The notes under the pieces are model-generated. The model had not been told where the DNA came from. It worked only from the letters and a program-made list of their open reading frames with translations, and ran no database searches. Shown here piece after piece: positions 19,601-25,940 of a stretch of DNA of 25,940 nt. A program made the position numbers and the translations under genes. This DNA comes from a virus, in the IMG/VR virus record IMGVR_UViG_3300044679_000153, positions 1 through 25,940 of that record; one strand, 5' to 3'. Each line of letters opens with the position of its first letter. The first letter of the stretch is position 1.

Positions 19601-20173
19601 GAACTCGTGGGTAACTACGAGAGAGCGATCCGAAGAGGTTGCTCCGCCAGTAGGTGAAAAATTGTAACCCACTGGTCAATATGACGAAATCTTGCGTCAA
19701 CATAATTGTGACGTAAAATTGCGTCAGAAGTAACAGAGAGTGGTACCGGCCCTGTGCGTTCAGCATACTTCATGCTGTCTAGCACCGAGCTGCAACCAGA
19801 TTTCGACGCTCTCACTGGTAGTGGGTTCCTATCTCAATGGAACTATCCTACCAATAGTTCCGCGCTGCCTTCAGAATACGGGTCTGTTTACAACATCCGT
19901 ATCCTGACAAGCTCGGAAGCGCCTGTAGCTCGTGGTGCTAGTGCTAACGACCGCGATGTTTACTACAACACTGTTGTTGGTAAGCAAGCGATCACGCACA
20001 TCAACCAGGACGGGTATTCAATGAACTTGATATACCGCGATCCCTACTATTCTGGAATGCTCGCGCAAAATGCTACCCTGGCGGTTAAATTCGCTCAGGC
20101 TCAAGCTATTACGCAAGATACAGCCATCAGAAACCTTCTGTGCACCCGCGCAGGTAACCAACAATACTTGTGA
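16647..20173 (+). CDS. major capsid protein, split into six exons by five intervening sequences
   Basis: Exons: 16647-16853, 17061-17169 (containing TTAG at 17097-17100 that must be skipped), 18157-18210, 18415-18480, 19351-19457 and 19741-20173. Joined without TTAG they give 972 nt, 323 residues and a stop. Landmarks follow the N4-gp56-like capsid family across every junction: LGNSGID/PPAQVPQRDIID/AQMAFFGTGCIINEQVILQDQEG, then VLAWVSERLAVAMRQAED, then LILRDYIVSAASEINAGGGANG, then DNPTNLGVSDFS, then IEGMDRF/GTGPVRSAYF, ending in a long C-terminal domain (STELQPDFDAL, DGYSMNLIYRDPYYSGMLA). The protein builds the icosahedral shell with the scaffold. No Shine-Dalgarno is seen before the ATG. Exon joins are inferred from P1/P10 pairing and the remembered family pattern, not from RNA data. 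Confidence 0.85.
16854..17060 (+). ncRNA. group I intron 1 of the capsid gene, 207 nt, no ORF
   Basis: The 5' exon ends ATCGAT (16848-16853) and pairs with guide GTCGAT (16866-16871), with the required U.G at the splice site. Core blocks shared with introns 3 and 5 are TAATTGACTTGG (16885-16896), P7 strands ACGACTT (16941-16947) and AAGTCT (16973-16978), a GTAA-capped P9 hairpin (CTCATAG/CTATGAG), GATCCGAAGAGG and AGTAACAG near the end. The intron ends at G17060, giving frame-correct GID/PPA. P10 pairing to this exon has a mismatch at the first base and then four pairs. Confidence 0.85.
17097..17100 (+). other. frame-breaking TTAG in capsid exon 2, candidate 4-nt excised segment
   Basis: Codons for RDIID end at 17096 and AQMAFFGT starts at 17101 in another frame; only loss of TTAG (or of one base) joins them. 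TTAG follows ATCGAT, the same hexamer as the 5' splice site of intron 1, and ends in G as group I introns do. The intron 1 guide GTGCGTCGAT (16862-16871) pairs with all ten bases of ATCGAT+GCGC. It may be a segment removed by the intron 1 ribozyme, or a mutation or sequencing error. Confidence 0.5.
17170..18156 (+). mobile_element. intervening sequence 2 with LAGLIDADG gene and guide but no own ribozyme core
   Basis: The 5' exon ends AAGAGGGT (17162-17169) and the 3' exon starts GTGTTA (18157). A 14-nt guide TAACACGCCCTCTT (18128-18141) matches the ligated exons over all 14 pairs, including the U.G at the splice site, so the boundaries are firm. The endonuclease gene fills the P1 loop and its TAA is part of the guide. 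After the guide only 15 nt remain. None of the core blocks of the other introns is found inside the element. A P2-like stem (18143-18152 with 18194-18203) reaches across exon 3 to the core of intron 3. Confidence 0.75.
17249..18130 (+). CDS. LAGLIDADG homing endonuclease, two-motif
   Basis: This 293-residue monomeric LAGLIDADG enzyme has motif 1 AYAAGILDGDG (8-18, catalytic Asp17) and motif 2 SYFAGIMDTEG (157-167, catalytic Glu166), each followed by a beta-rich DNA-contact half-domain (FYHPCIQLSN, RYNPMIQLTM). Such enzymes cut an intron-less allele at a long site and leave 4-nt 3' overhangs, which spreads the intron; some also help RNA splicing (maturase). AAGGAG six bases before the ATG indicates its own translation start. 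It lies within the P1 loop of intervening sequence 2 and its stop codon TAA is part of the splice guide. Confidence 0.93.
   Translation: MKEEIDMAYAAGILDGDGSFSLLLHRSVTKSSWRSFYHPCIQLSNAFKGMSEWLHEKFDGSLRIKKPQQPHHKTLYVWSLRSKEKCSNLIERIYPYLKLKGAQAKLMLDFIKSDHFDMVAGERFNLKMKDCNKEILFNPKGYNTQSLVDSKDPIFWSYFAGIMDTEGSFSFKKEKAHSGSVSKRYNPMIQLTMISSSCINYIRENYSGGSFCVPKAKSVGKGYAYKMNLCGRNACLTFVKHILPYLKYKKDQASLILKFCEENKTVRDCRNGIPPEILKFREDLYQQMRLLNK
18211..18414 (+). ncRNA. group I intron 3 of the capsid gene, 204 nt, no ORF
   Basis: The 5' exon CGAGGAT (18204-18210) pairs with guide GTCCTCG (18219-18225), seven pairs ending in U.G. Core blocks are TAATCGACTTGG (18238-18249), P7 strands GACTA (18295-18299) and TAGTC (18326-18330), a P9 hairpin CCGCAA.../...TTGCGG, GATCCGAAGAGG and AGTAACAG. 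It ends at G18414, so AED joins LILRDY. P10 is formed by TTATTTT of the exon and AAAATAA of the guide with the first exon base bulged. It may also serve intervening sequence 2. Confidence 0.85.
18561..18839 (+). CDS. 92-residue intron-encoded protein of unknown function, overlapping the ribozyme core
   Basis: The start ATG follows AAGGGG within the P5/P6 part of the intron. The protein is acidic and hydrophilic (EFEERSRGKEMSPHDF, EYLDDREYWELGPSERI) and resembles no homing endonuclease family I know. Its codons include both strands of the intron P7 helix, so the ORF is threaded through the catalytic core: the 5' P7 strand falls near residues 45-49 and the 3' strand in the last codons (RCGTRTP). 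Either the ORF is a lucky open frame or both functions are kept. Moderate confidence. Confidence 0.45.
   Translation: MNMKDCEDKNSENYFMCHMTQEEFEERSRGKEMSPHDFNMIQPDSSKREDFYQKLAKEYLDDREYWELGPSERISIECFASWLDRRCGTRTP
18925..18980 (+). ncRNA. three-way-junction RNA with two identical 7-nt loops inside intron 4
   Basis: GAAGGGA (18925-18931) pairs with TCCCTTC (18974-18980) and encloses two hairpins: CACAACG-TCAGGAT-CGTTGTG (18932-18952) and GTGCG-TCAGGAT-CGCAC (18954-18970). Every stem base is paired and both loops are TCAGGAT. TTTTT follows. It lies between the intron core and the second ORF. It may be a peripheral domain of the ribozyme, a terminator-like element or a protein-binding site. Confidence 0.7.
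19030..19350 (+). CDS. intron-encoded small protein with Cys-rich start and DUF551-like part
   Basis: The start may be GTG 19030 or ATG 19036; no strong ribosome binding site is visible. The protein (104-106 residues) begins with a cysteine cluster (FYCCCDAKISAGEGCSC) and continues WTKIHGPDDRPKISGTYLVRVCDN ending VVYAWKPV. The W-x-x-I...P-x-x-x-G-x-Y-L-V...W-x-P layout resembles DUF551-type phage proteins of unknown function. It is not a recognised endonuclease. The last codons GTA ACA GAA TAG lie in the conserved intron end, and the TAG stop is exactly the last three intron bases. Confidence 0.6.
   Translation: MKMGFYCCCDAKISAGEGCSCNWEGWTKIHGPDDRPKISGTYLVRVCDNSADKWEQEMEYSVKPYRMDKPYYGPPFPIHWKDTSWDGNVVYAWKPVNQQTIPKVTE
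19458..19740 (+). ncRNA. group I intron 5 of the capsid gene, 283 nt, no ORF
   Basis: The 5' exon CAGGTT (19452-19457) pairs with guide GACCTG (19468-19473), six pairs ending in U.G, and P10 is TGGT with ACCA. Core blocks are TAATTGACTTGG (19487-19498), P7 strands GACTT (19562-19566) and AAGTC (19595-19599), P9 CTCGTGG-GTAA-CTACGAG and GATCCGAAGAGG. Unlike introns 1 and 3 it carries an extra 3' extension with two tandem hairpins. It ends at G19740 and splits a Phe codon (TT/T), so it is a phase-2 intron. Confidence 0.85.
19682..19726 (+). repeat. two tandem 18-nt hairpin repeats in intron 5
   Basis: TGACG-(8 nt)-CGTCA occurs at 19682-19699 and 19709-19726, with similar loops (AAATCTTG and TAAAATTG). 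They form two small stems just before the conserved intron 3' end. The same inverted pair TGACG...CGTCA, with a 12-nt spacer, occurs upstream of the capsid gene at 16581-16602. Confidence 0.65.
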
Positions 20174-20181
20174 GGTGAACT

Positions 20182-21291
20182 ATGGCTGAATATTCTAGAA
20201 TAGCTCGTGGTTCATTTACCACAGCTGCAAGTCCGATAACACAGATAGTCAACCTTCCCTTTCAACCGCAAAGGGTAAAGTTGCTTAACTACACAGCCTA
20301 TTCTTCTCCTGCTCAATATTCCGTTACGTCAGCGCAATGGGATATCGCGATGGGACAAGGAGTGGCCGCATTCGAGTATATCGAAGCAGCATCGTTAGAC
20401 TGGATACTAGCTGCTGACCACACTACTTCCGGGATTAGCACGTTTTCAGCGGGCTTATCTTTGCAGTATGGTGCAAGGCAACAGATTGTTACCTCTACGA
20501 AAGGGGCGACAACATCTTTCCAAGTAACAGGCCACGGTTATCAAACTGGGGATATTGTTATCTTCGAAGGACTGTATCAGTCTTCTTCAACTGGTATGCC
20601 ACAGATGAGTGGTATCCCATTTGTGATCACGAGAACTGATGCTAACAATTTTACGGTAAACTTTAACTCGAACAACGCTGCATATACCAACCTATCCGGT
20701 TCGCCAACAGGTGCATATGTGCAGAAAGTGTTGTACCCGTTCCTCTACGCTCCAGGAGTATCGTTCGTAACAGCGATCACAACTGGGACGACGACTACGG
20801 TTACAACCAGTGCTCCTAACAACTTCGTAGTTGGCCAGGAAATCGCGTTTAGGATTCCTTCAGCTTGGGGAACAACCCAGTTGAACTCGCTTCCTGATGT
20901 GGCGATCCCTGGATCTCCAATCTATGGATATGTGACAAGCATTAGCAGTAGCACACAGTTTGTATGCAACATCAACTCAACAGGATACACTGCGTTCACA
21001 ACGAACATCCCAGTGGCTAACGTTCCAGGGTTGACGCCTCCACAAGTTCTTGCGGTTGGCGATGTTAATACAGGCGGGGTAGCGTATAGTGGTGGGGCAT
21101 TGTATCCTTCACCAGTCGTTAATGGTGCAAGCACTATCAACGGCCCTGCTATCAGCGGAGCTTTCGTAAACAACACTTCTCAAGGGTTTTTGGTGCAGAA
21201 CGGGGTTGGAGCGGCACAGTCCTCTACATCTCTCTTAACTGCTTCATCGCTCTACATATGGGAAGCTTTTCTTTACGACTATTCTGTGTAA
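20182..21291 (+). CDS. putative capsid decoration / head structural protein
   Basis: This 369-residue Ser/Thr/Gly-rich, beta-rich protein follows the MCP stop by eight bases with GAGGTGA as ribosome binding site. It starts with a conserved-looking domain (IVNLPFQPQRVKLLNYTAYSS), then two similar beta modules: FQVTGHGYQTGDIVIFEG with FVITRTDANNFTVNFN (about 113-165), and FVVGQEIAFRIPSAWGTTQLNS with GYVTSISSSTQFVCNINSTG (about 215-275). The C-terminus contains TPPQVLAVGDVNTGG. Position and composition suggest a shell-surface protein. The second module recurs in the gene at 21540 and the first in the protein at 24305. Confidence 0.6.
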   Translation: MAEYSRIARGSFTTAASPITQIVNLPFQPQRVKLLNYTAYSSPAQYSVTSAQWDIAMGQGVAAFEYIEAASLDWILAADHTTSGISTFSAGLSLQYGARQQIVTSTKGATTSFQVTGHGYQTGDIVIFEGLYQSSSTGMPQMSGIPFVITRTDANNFTVNFNSNNAAYTNLSGSPTGAYVQKVLYPFLYAPGVSFVTAITTGTTTTVTTSAPNNFVVGQEIAFRIPSAWGTTQLNSLPDVAIPGSPIYGYVTSISSSTQFVCNINSTGYTAFTTNIPVANVPGLTPPQVLAVGDVNTGGVAYSGGALYPSPVVNGASTINGPAISGAFVNNTSQGFLVQNGVGAAQSSTSLLTASSLYIWEAFLYDYSV

Positions 21292-21301
21292 CCGTTACAC
21301 G

Positions 21302-21323
21302 GGCTGGGGAGAGATCTCCAGCC
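21302..21323 (+). terminator. hairpin terminator after the decoration gene
   Basis: GGCTGGGGA (21302-21310) pairs with TCTCCAGCC (21315-21323), one G.T pair, around a GAGA tetraloop. The T-rich TTCCTTCCTTC follows. It would end or reduce the capsid transcript ten bases past the stop codon. Confidence 0.7.
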
Positions 21324-21332
21324 TTCCTTCCT

Positions 21333-21473
21333 TCAGTACTCACAGTTGTGGATTGATGCCTTTACCAGTTCCAATTCATGTTCCTTAAGAAATTCGGATA
21401 ATTTTTCCAAAGCGTGAAACACTGCTTTAGCATCCCCACTCATTTGTAATTCAATTTCTATTGAATGAATCAT
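21333..21473 (-). CDS. 46-residue hypothetical protein, minus strand
   Basis: Frame MIHSIEIELQMSGDAKAVFHALEKLSEFLKEHELELVKA...NCEY. It is a small helical protein with GGTGA five bases before the ATG. It fills most of the gap between two plus-strand structural genes. Function unknown. Confidence 0.5.
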   Translation of the reverse strand: MIHSIEIELQMSGDAKAVFHALEKLSEFLKEHELELVKASIHNCEY

Positions 21474-21539
21474 TGCATCACCATTTCTTTCATAACAATT
21501 CAATTAATGCTAAGGGGAAGAAAATATAGAGATGGGTGA

Positions 21540-21965
21540 ATGGGACAATACTTTGGGCCTCCGACTCCGGCTTATAATAATCCCCCAATCGAAGCTCAAT
21601 ACTTTCAACCATCGCGTTTCGTAATCTCTGACATTTCTATTGGTAGTACAACATTAGTTACAACCTCTACCAATCACAATTACGTTATCGGTCAGCTAGT
21701 ACGAACGCTTGTCCCTCCAAATTATGGAACTCGTCAACTCAATGAGCAGCAAGGGTATGTGATCTCCATCCCCGCTCTAGACGAGGTAGAGATCGATATA
21801 AATTCATCCGGGTTTGATGCCTTCGTCCCATCTCCGAGTTTCGCTCCGAACCCTCCTCAGATACTGGGAATCGGAGACATCAATACCCCGAATGCAAACG
21901 CCTTTGGAAGGTCGAACCTTGCTACGACCATACCTGGGGCCTTTCAGAACATTTCACCACAGTGA
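21540..21965 (+). CDS. partial paralogue of the decoration protein
   Basis: The 141-residue product has YVIGQLVRTLVPPNYGTRQLNE, QGYVISIPALDEVEIDINSSGF and PPQILGIGDINTPNANAF, which parallel FVVGQEIAFRIPSAWGTTQLNS, GYVTSISSSTQFVCNINSTGY and PPQVLAVGDVNTGG of the 20182 protein in the same order. It therefore copies the second module and C-terminal part without the N-terminal half. No good ribosome binding site is seen before the ATG. It probably arose by duplication and truncation, and may be a second minor surface protein. Confidence 0.6.
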   Translation: MGQYFGPPTPAYNNPPIEAQYFQPSRFVISDISIGSTTLVTTSTNHNYVIGQLVRTLVPPNYGTRQLNEQQGYVISIPALDEVEIDINSSGFDAFVPSPSFAPNPPQILGIGDINTPNANAFGRSNLATTIPGAFQNISPQ

Positions 21966-21972
21966 GGAATTA

Positions 21973-22563
21973 ATGGGAAGACCTAGAAAAAAACAGATAG
22001 AACAGGCTGAGGAAGATTTAAAAGAGTTTAAAGATTCCGTTACCAATATAACAATGGACGAGTGCTCATCAGCACCTCTCGAAGAGATCGAGCCCCAGAC
22101 AAAACTGTCTAAGGATCAGATACGTAAGTCCAACGATGTCTATCTTAAACCAAAGAGGACGCTCTATCCTTCTGCCAACCCCAAGACGGGAAAGCAAGAA
22201 GAGTTCAACGAAAAGTACAGAGAGAGCTGGGAATACGACAGACAACTTGTGAAGTTCATCGCTGAAAACAATGAGATCATCGGTGAGAGCATCGATTTAT
22301 GGACTAAACCCTATCAGGGTGTTCCGGCCGAAGAGTGGGATGTGCCTGTCAATAAACCTGTGTGGGGTCCTCGCTATCTAGCGAATCAGATTAAGAGAAA
22401 GTGCTACACGCGCTTCATCATGGAAGATCGCCCCATCTCCCAGGACGGGAAGGGGACGTATTTCGGAACGATGGCTGTGGAATCCAAGAGACAGCGATTG
22501 GATGCGCATAGAGCTAGTGATGAAATCCAAATTTCCTTTAATAAGAAAGTGAGCGCATTTTGA
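21973..22563 (+). CDS. hypothetical protein between capsid and adaptor genes
   Basis: This 196-residue protein starts at ATG 21973, five bases after GAGG. The longer frame upstream is a shadow of the previous gene. The start MGRPRKKQIEQAEEDLKEFK is basic then acidic. The middle contains KSNDVYLKPKRTLYPS and SWEYDRQLVKFIAENNEIIGES, and the end has WDVPVNKPVWGPRYLANQIKRKCYTRFIMEDRP. I recall similar proteins upstream of head-tail adaptor genes in related phages, but no function. Its TGA overlaps the TTG of the next gene. Confidence 0.6.
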   Translation: MGRPRKKQIEQAEEDLKEFKDSVTNITMDECSSAPLEEIEPQTKLSKDQIRKSNDVYLKPKRTLYPSANPKTGKQEEFNEKYRESWEYDRQLVKFIAENNEIIGESIDLWTKPYQGVPAEEWDVPVNKPVWGPRYLANQIKRKCYTRFIMEDRPISQDGKGTYFGTMAVESKRQRLDAHRASDEIQISFNKKVSAF

Positions 22564-23723
22564 ATTTCCTCAATGATGTGATCACTTACGTACGAAGGAT
22601 TGTTAAGACTCCATCCAACGCGTCACTCTCCGACAACCTCATCATCGATTATATCAATCGATTCTATCTCATGGATGTCGACGCTAGGATGCAACTTTTC
22701 GATCTCAAGACGAAGTACGTATTTACATGTGTCCCTGGGGTGACTAAGTACAACATGCCGTTGTACAAGACCTATCCCTACCCTTCTCCTAACGAGCCTG
22801 GAGGGCAAGAGATTTCATACTACCCTGTGTATCAGGGATTCTTCATGCCTACGTTTGTGAATGGTATACAGATGCCCTTCTACACGCAGCGCGAAGCATT
22901 TTACAATCTCTGGCCCCTCTACCTTCAAACTCTTGTGGCTTCGGGGACGGGAGATGGGATGACTACATCATTCACTCTCTCCCTTCCATTCTTCCCTGCC
23001 ATCCCGGGACATGTAGATATAACGGGGATCATATCTTCTGGATCTCTAATTGATCCGATTGTGGGGGCAACATTGAACGATCCCGCTGTAGTTGATGCAC
23101 CTGTTCCGATCACAAGCCTAATCCCAGGGGTCTTTATAACCGCCTTAGGTAATGACAATCAGACAATGGTGATCACTGATAGCGGGCAGTTCTCAAGCGC
23201 TAACCAGCAGGTAGGGTTTCTACAATATTCAGGAAGTTCTCCTCCATATACTCCAGTGCAGGCTGGTACTGTCAACTATTCCGATGGGACGATATCTGTT
23301 ACGTTCCCATCTCCTCCAGCAGCCCAGGCGCAAATCAACACGCAATGTTACTTCTTTCAGGCGGGGATACCTCGCGCAATTCTTTTCTACAATAACGTGC
23401 TGGAGATTTTGCCTCCTCCCAACGTCCCATACGTTATAGAGCTTGGCGCGTACTTATCGCCCGCCGCTTTCATCTCCTCAAGCGCGGCCCTACCATTCGC
23501 TTATATGGCGGAGTATTTGGCGAGGGGAGCGGCTAGGAAGATTTTGAGTGATACCGAAGATGTAGAGCAATTTACTTTCTACGAACCATTGTTTAAAGAA
23601 CAAGAGATGCTGGTTTGGAAACGCAGCCAGAGGATTTTCACCGCCACTAGGACAGGGACTATCTTCAGCGATCTACAGGCCCAGAGTGGTTACAATAATA
23701 TAGGTCAGGGAGCCGCAACATAA
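22560..23723 (+). CDS. head-tail adaptor / neck protein (P22 gp4-like position)
   Basis: This 387-residue protein starts at TTG 22560, overlapping the previous stop. The N-terminus FLNDVITYVRRIVKTPSNAS followed by LSDNLIIDYINRFYLMDVDARMQLFDL is the helical bundle of adaptor proteins that bind below the portal. The middle is a beta module (TTSFTLSLPFF...PGHVDITGI, AGTVNYSDGTISVTFP) inserted before a C-terminal helical part (MAEYLARGAARKILSDTEDVEQF) that completes the adaptor fold. The adaptor closes the portal and connects the tail. The module also appears in the 24305 protein. Confidence 0.7.
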   Translation: MNFLNDVITYVRRIVKTPSNASLSDNLIIDYINRFYLMDVDARMQLFDLKTKYVFTCVPGVTKYNMPLYKTYPYPSPNEPGGQEISYYPVYQGFFMPTFVNGIQMPFYTQREAFYNLWPLYLQTLVASGTGDGMTTSFTLSLPFFPAIPGHVDITGIISSGSLIDPIVGATLNDPAVVDAPVPITSLIPGVFITALGNDNQTMVITDSGQFSSANQQVGFLQYSGSSPPYTPVQAGTVNYSDGTISVTFPSPPAAQAQINTQCYFFQAGIPRAILFYNNVLEILPPPNVPYVIELGAYLSPAAFISSSAALPFAYMAEYLARGAARKILSDTEDVEQFTFYEPLFKEQEMLVWKRSQRIFTATRTGTIFSDLQAQSGYNNIGQGAAT

Positions 23724-24304
23724 TGCCAACATTTACTTACACACTTGGAAGACCTGCCGGAAATCTCACTCCTGCCTCACAGCGCGCTTCGATGCAGACC
23801 AACAACGATTCCGCCGCTGGATTGGTTAACACCGATCTATATGGTTTTAATGATACAAATGGTGGATGGCACCAACAATCTACTTATGTAGTGCAGGGCA
23901 GTGATGCTCCGAGTGTTAGTGGACAGATCGTCGAGTATGCAAAAACCGTCAGTTCCTTTTCAGAATTGTTTGTCATAAGAGATGGTGGGGCAACACCAAT
24001 CCAGATGACATCGGGGCTCGCTAATCAAGGGGCGAGCGCAAGTTTCGGACAATCTTTCATTCCTGGCGCTTTTCAGATTAAGTGGGGAACGGAAGTGATG
24101 TCTGGTTCAGGGACAATGAACATCGATTATACCAATGTCGCAAGGGGACTGAATAATTTTCCAAATAATACCGTCGCAGTCCTCCTCACAGCCCAAGCGA
24201 ACACCAGGACATTCAATTGGTCATCTCCCGCAAATACTGGGTTTACCGTTACTGCTTCTACGACTGGAGGGGGATTCTTCTCTTGGCTGGCCATAGGATA
24301 TTAG
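23723..24304 (+). CDS. tail fibre-like protein with gp53-like C-terminal domain
   Basis: This 193-residue protein starts on the one-base overlap TAATG. The N-terminal part (LTPASQRASMQTNNDSAAGLVNTDLYGFND) is a short conserved-looking region. The C-terminal domain GAFQIKWGTEVMSGSG through RTFNWSSPANTGFTVTAST and ending GGFFSWLAIGY matches the receptor-tip domain of many tail fibres (final aromatic-x-W-x-A-I-G-Y). It is short for a fibre, so it may be a tail needle or small tip protein. The next gene starts right after its TAG. Confidence 0.7.
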   Translation: MPTFTYTLGRPAGNLTPASQRASMQTNNDSAAGLVNTDLYGFNDTNGGWHQQSTYVVQGSDAPSVSGQIVEYAKTVSSFSELFVIRDGGATPIQMTSGLANQGASASFGQSFIPGAFQIKWGTEVMSGSGTMNIDYTNVARGLNNFPNNTVAVLLTAQANTRTFNWSSPANTGFTVTASTTGGGFFSWLAIGY

Positions 24305-25940
24305 ATGGGGAAAATAGCTGTAGTCCCTATCAACAAAGGTTTAAGGAATGATGTAACCGCATTCAATGTTGACAACGATTCTTTCCCTGTCCTGCAGAAT
24401 GCTTATCAGTGGAGAGGGAGGATAAAGAGGAAGAGGGGAACACGGTTACTAGGGCGGTTGCAGCGGTATTTCGATTCTTCCAGCACTGCTTACGGGACTA
24501 CCACTTCCTTTAACTTGGTCGGAGGAGCCGGAAATCTGATCACTGGGTTTAATATAGCATCTTTCGGCAGCATTGTTCCTGGCACGGTCCAATTCACGGA
24601 TTCCACGACAGTGGATGTATATACAGACTTAAATGAAGATGGAACGTTACAGGGAACTCCAGCAGGCTCTGGCACGATTAATTATTCTACGGGTGATATA
24701 ACAATTGTTGCTGGAGCAACGGACACTATCACCGCTGCTACATTCATTTATTATCCCGATCTTCCAGTGATGGGACTACGCGATTTCCAGCCTCCCGCAG
24801 ATCAATTCCCTGGGACATTAGGTTTTGACACAACTTATAGTTACAACATCAGTCCTACCTATCCTTATGCAATATACGATATAAGCTTCTATAAGAATCC
24901 GGCTACTCCTACTTATCCTGGTTATAGCCAGAAGGGTATATGGACTCCTTTACATTGGAATGGACAAAACTACCAACAGTTTTGGACAACAAATTATGAA
25001 GGAGCGCTTTGGGCAACAAATGGGATAACTGTCCCATTCGATATTACCAATATTGGGATGCAATATAAACCAATTGTATCTGTCACAGTCGTATCTGGTG
25101 GCCCTCCAGCTACTGCCACATTGCAAATTACAGGTCACAAATTAGTAGTCGGAGATTTTGTTTTTGTAAATGAAGTGGCGACGACGACTGGTATAAATTT
25201 TCAGACTGGATACGTTATCACCGTTACTGACGCAAATAACGTGGTCGTTGAATTTCCATTAGCTACTATTGCGACAAATGGAACTGGAGGGATAGCTCAG
25301 TATTTAACAAATAATGCCGATGCAACTAAAGATTGCATCCGTTTCTACGATGGCCCTCCTACATCTTCTGCCATCCCACCGGCTTTCATGACCAACGCTG
25401 GATGGGTAAATTTCTCACCCCCACTCATCTCTGGCCCAAACACCACCTTTTCCGTAGCTGATCTCCCTCCGGCACAATATTACCTTGTTGGAGCGAGGAT
25501 GATCGTTCCTTTCAAAGATCGTCTTCTCTTTCTAGGCCCGGTAGTTCAAACCTCATCTGCCGGAAGTCAAATCTATTTGCAAGATACTATCATCTACTCT
25601 CAAGATGGAACTCCTTATTACACAGCATCTTTTGCTTATGATACGGTCACCCCTACAGCAGATGTCCTAGTTACAGCAACTTACGAAGCGATTCTGACTC
25701 CAACAAATCAATCGGCCATCCCGTCTGCTTACTTCGAAGATATCCCTGGATATGGAGGTTACATCACTGCCGGATATGGACAGGCGCTGGTCACATCTTC
25801 ACCGAACCAAGATGTTCTAATCCTTGGATTCCAGAATCGGAAGGCGAAGCTTGTATTCACGGGAAATGATGTTATCCCATTCAATTTCTATGTAATCAAC
25901 TCTGAGTATGGATCGGAAAGTACATTCTCTGCGCTCACCT
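24305..25940 (+). CDS. tail stabilisation protein (P22 gp10-like), 3' end cut by window edge
   Basis: About 545 residues are visible and the frame stays open to the window end. The start MGKIAVVPINKGLRNDVTAFNVDNDSFPVLQNAYQW and RGRIKRKRGTRLLGRLQ match the conserved N-terminus of P22 gp10-like tail stabilisation proteins, which close the portal-adaptor channel. Then comes a beta module (TTTSFNLVGG...PGTVQFTD, SGTINYSTGDITIVAG) resembling that of the adaptor, and a module LQITGHKLVVGDFVFVNE with GYVITVTDANNVVVEF resembling the decoration protein. MIVPFKDRLLFLGPVVQ is a further family-like stretch. This gene supports a podovirus-like tail. Confidence 0.75.
   Translation, partial: MGKIAVVPINKGLRNDVTAFNVDNDSFPVLQNAYQWRGRIKRKRGTRLLGRLQRYFDSSSTAYGTTTSFNLVGGAGNLITGFNIASFGSIVPGTVQFTDSTTVDVYTDLNEDGTLQGTPAGSGTINYSTGDITIVAGATDTITAATFIYYPDLPVMGLRDFQPPADQFPGTLGFDTTYSYNISPTYPYAIYDISFYKNPATPTYPGYSQKGIWTPLHWNGQNYQQFWTTNYEGALWATNGITVPFDITNIGMQYKPIVSVTVVSGGPPATATLQITGHKLVVGDFVFVNEVATTTGINFQTGYVITVTDANNVVVEFPLATIATNGTGGIAQYLTNNADATKDCIRFYDGPPTSSAIPPAFMTNAGWVNFSPPLISGPNTTFSVADLPPAQYYLVGARMIVPFKDRLLFLGPVVQTSSAGSQIYLQDTIIYSQDGTPYYTASFAYDTVTPTADVLVTATYEAILTPTNQSAIPSAYFEDIPGYGGYITAGYGQALVTSSPNQDVLILGFQNRKAKLVFTGNDVIPFNFYVINSEYGSESTFSALT

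Noticed and set aside
1-25940. CRISPR array, insertion sequence or integration module
   Set aside because: No spaced repeat array, transposase, terminal inverted repeats, integrase or att-like duplicated core was seen in this window.

Overview
This window is part of a tailed double-stranded DNA phage genome (or prophage), most likely short-tailed. It carries a viral recombination set (YqaJ exonuclease, ERF annealing protein, RusA resolvase), then terminase small and large subunits, a P22-like portal, a scaffold, a major capsid protein (MCP) resembling the N4-gp56 family, a decoration-like protein, a head-tail adaptor, a fibre-like protein and a P22 gp10-like stabilisation protein. Genes are short, overlap by 1-4 bases and often start with GTG or TTG. 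A 45-residue lipoprotein with a clear lipobox suggests a Gram-negative host. The sequence does not identify the host.

Layout. 1-1589 (minus): recombination genes. 1670-4034 (plus): small HTH regulator, RusA, several small very basic proteins, putative small terminase. 4039-5108: repeats, a lone HicB-like gene, two terminators and a small minus gene. 5142-7559 (plus): TerL and four small helical proteins. 7556-7977 (minus): two small genes. 8033-10275: portal and lipoprotein. 10276-11642: small genes and a structured intergenic RNA. 11639-14911 (minus): accessory block with membrane peptides, a calcineurin-like phosphoesterase and an unrecognised 198-residue protein. 15000-15674: scaffold. 15680-15809: tRNA-like RNA. 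15829-16474: zinc-ribbon genes. 16647-20173: MCP gene in pieces. 20182-25940: decoration, adaptor and tail genes.

The most unusual region is the MCP gene. The 323-residue capsid protein is split into six exons by five intervening sequences (207, 987, 204, 870 and 283 nt). Four have recognisable group I ribozyme cores with shared sequence blocks, and in each a P1 helix ends in the expected U.G pair at the 5' splice site. Removing them, plus a 4-nt TTAG, gives one 972-nt frame that follows the capsid family across every junction as I remember it.

Two details look new. The second intervening sequence carries a LAGLIDADG endonuclease and a 14-nt guide exactly complementary to its ligated exons, but no catalytic core. 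The only core near that guide belongs to the next intron, across a 54-nt exon, so one ribozyme may remove two introns. The TTAG breaks the reading frame, but it follows a second copy of the hexamer recognised by intron 1 and ends in G. The guide of intron 1 pairs over ten contiguous bases with the junction formed if TTAG is cut out. This resembles the trans-excision-splicing reaction known from laboratory group I ribozymes. Sequencing error, decay or another mechanism has not been excluded; RNA evidence would decide.
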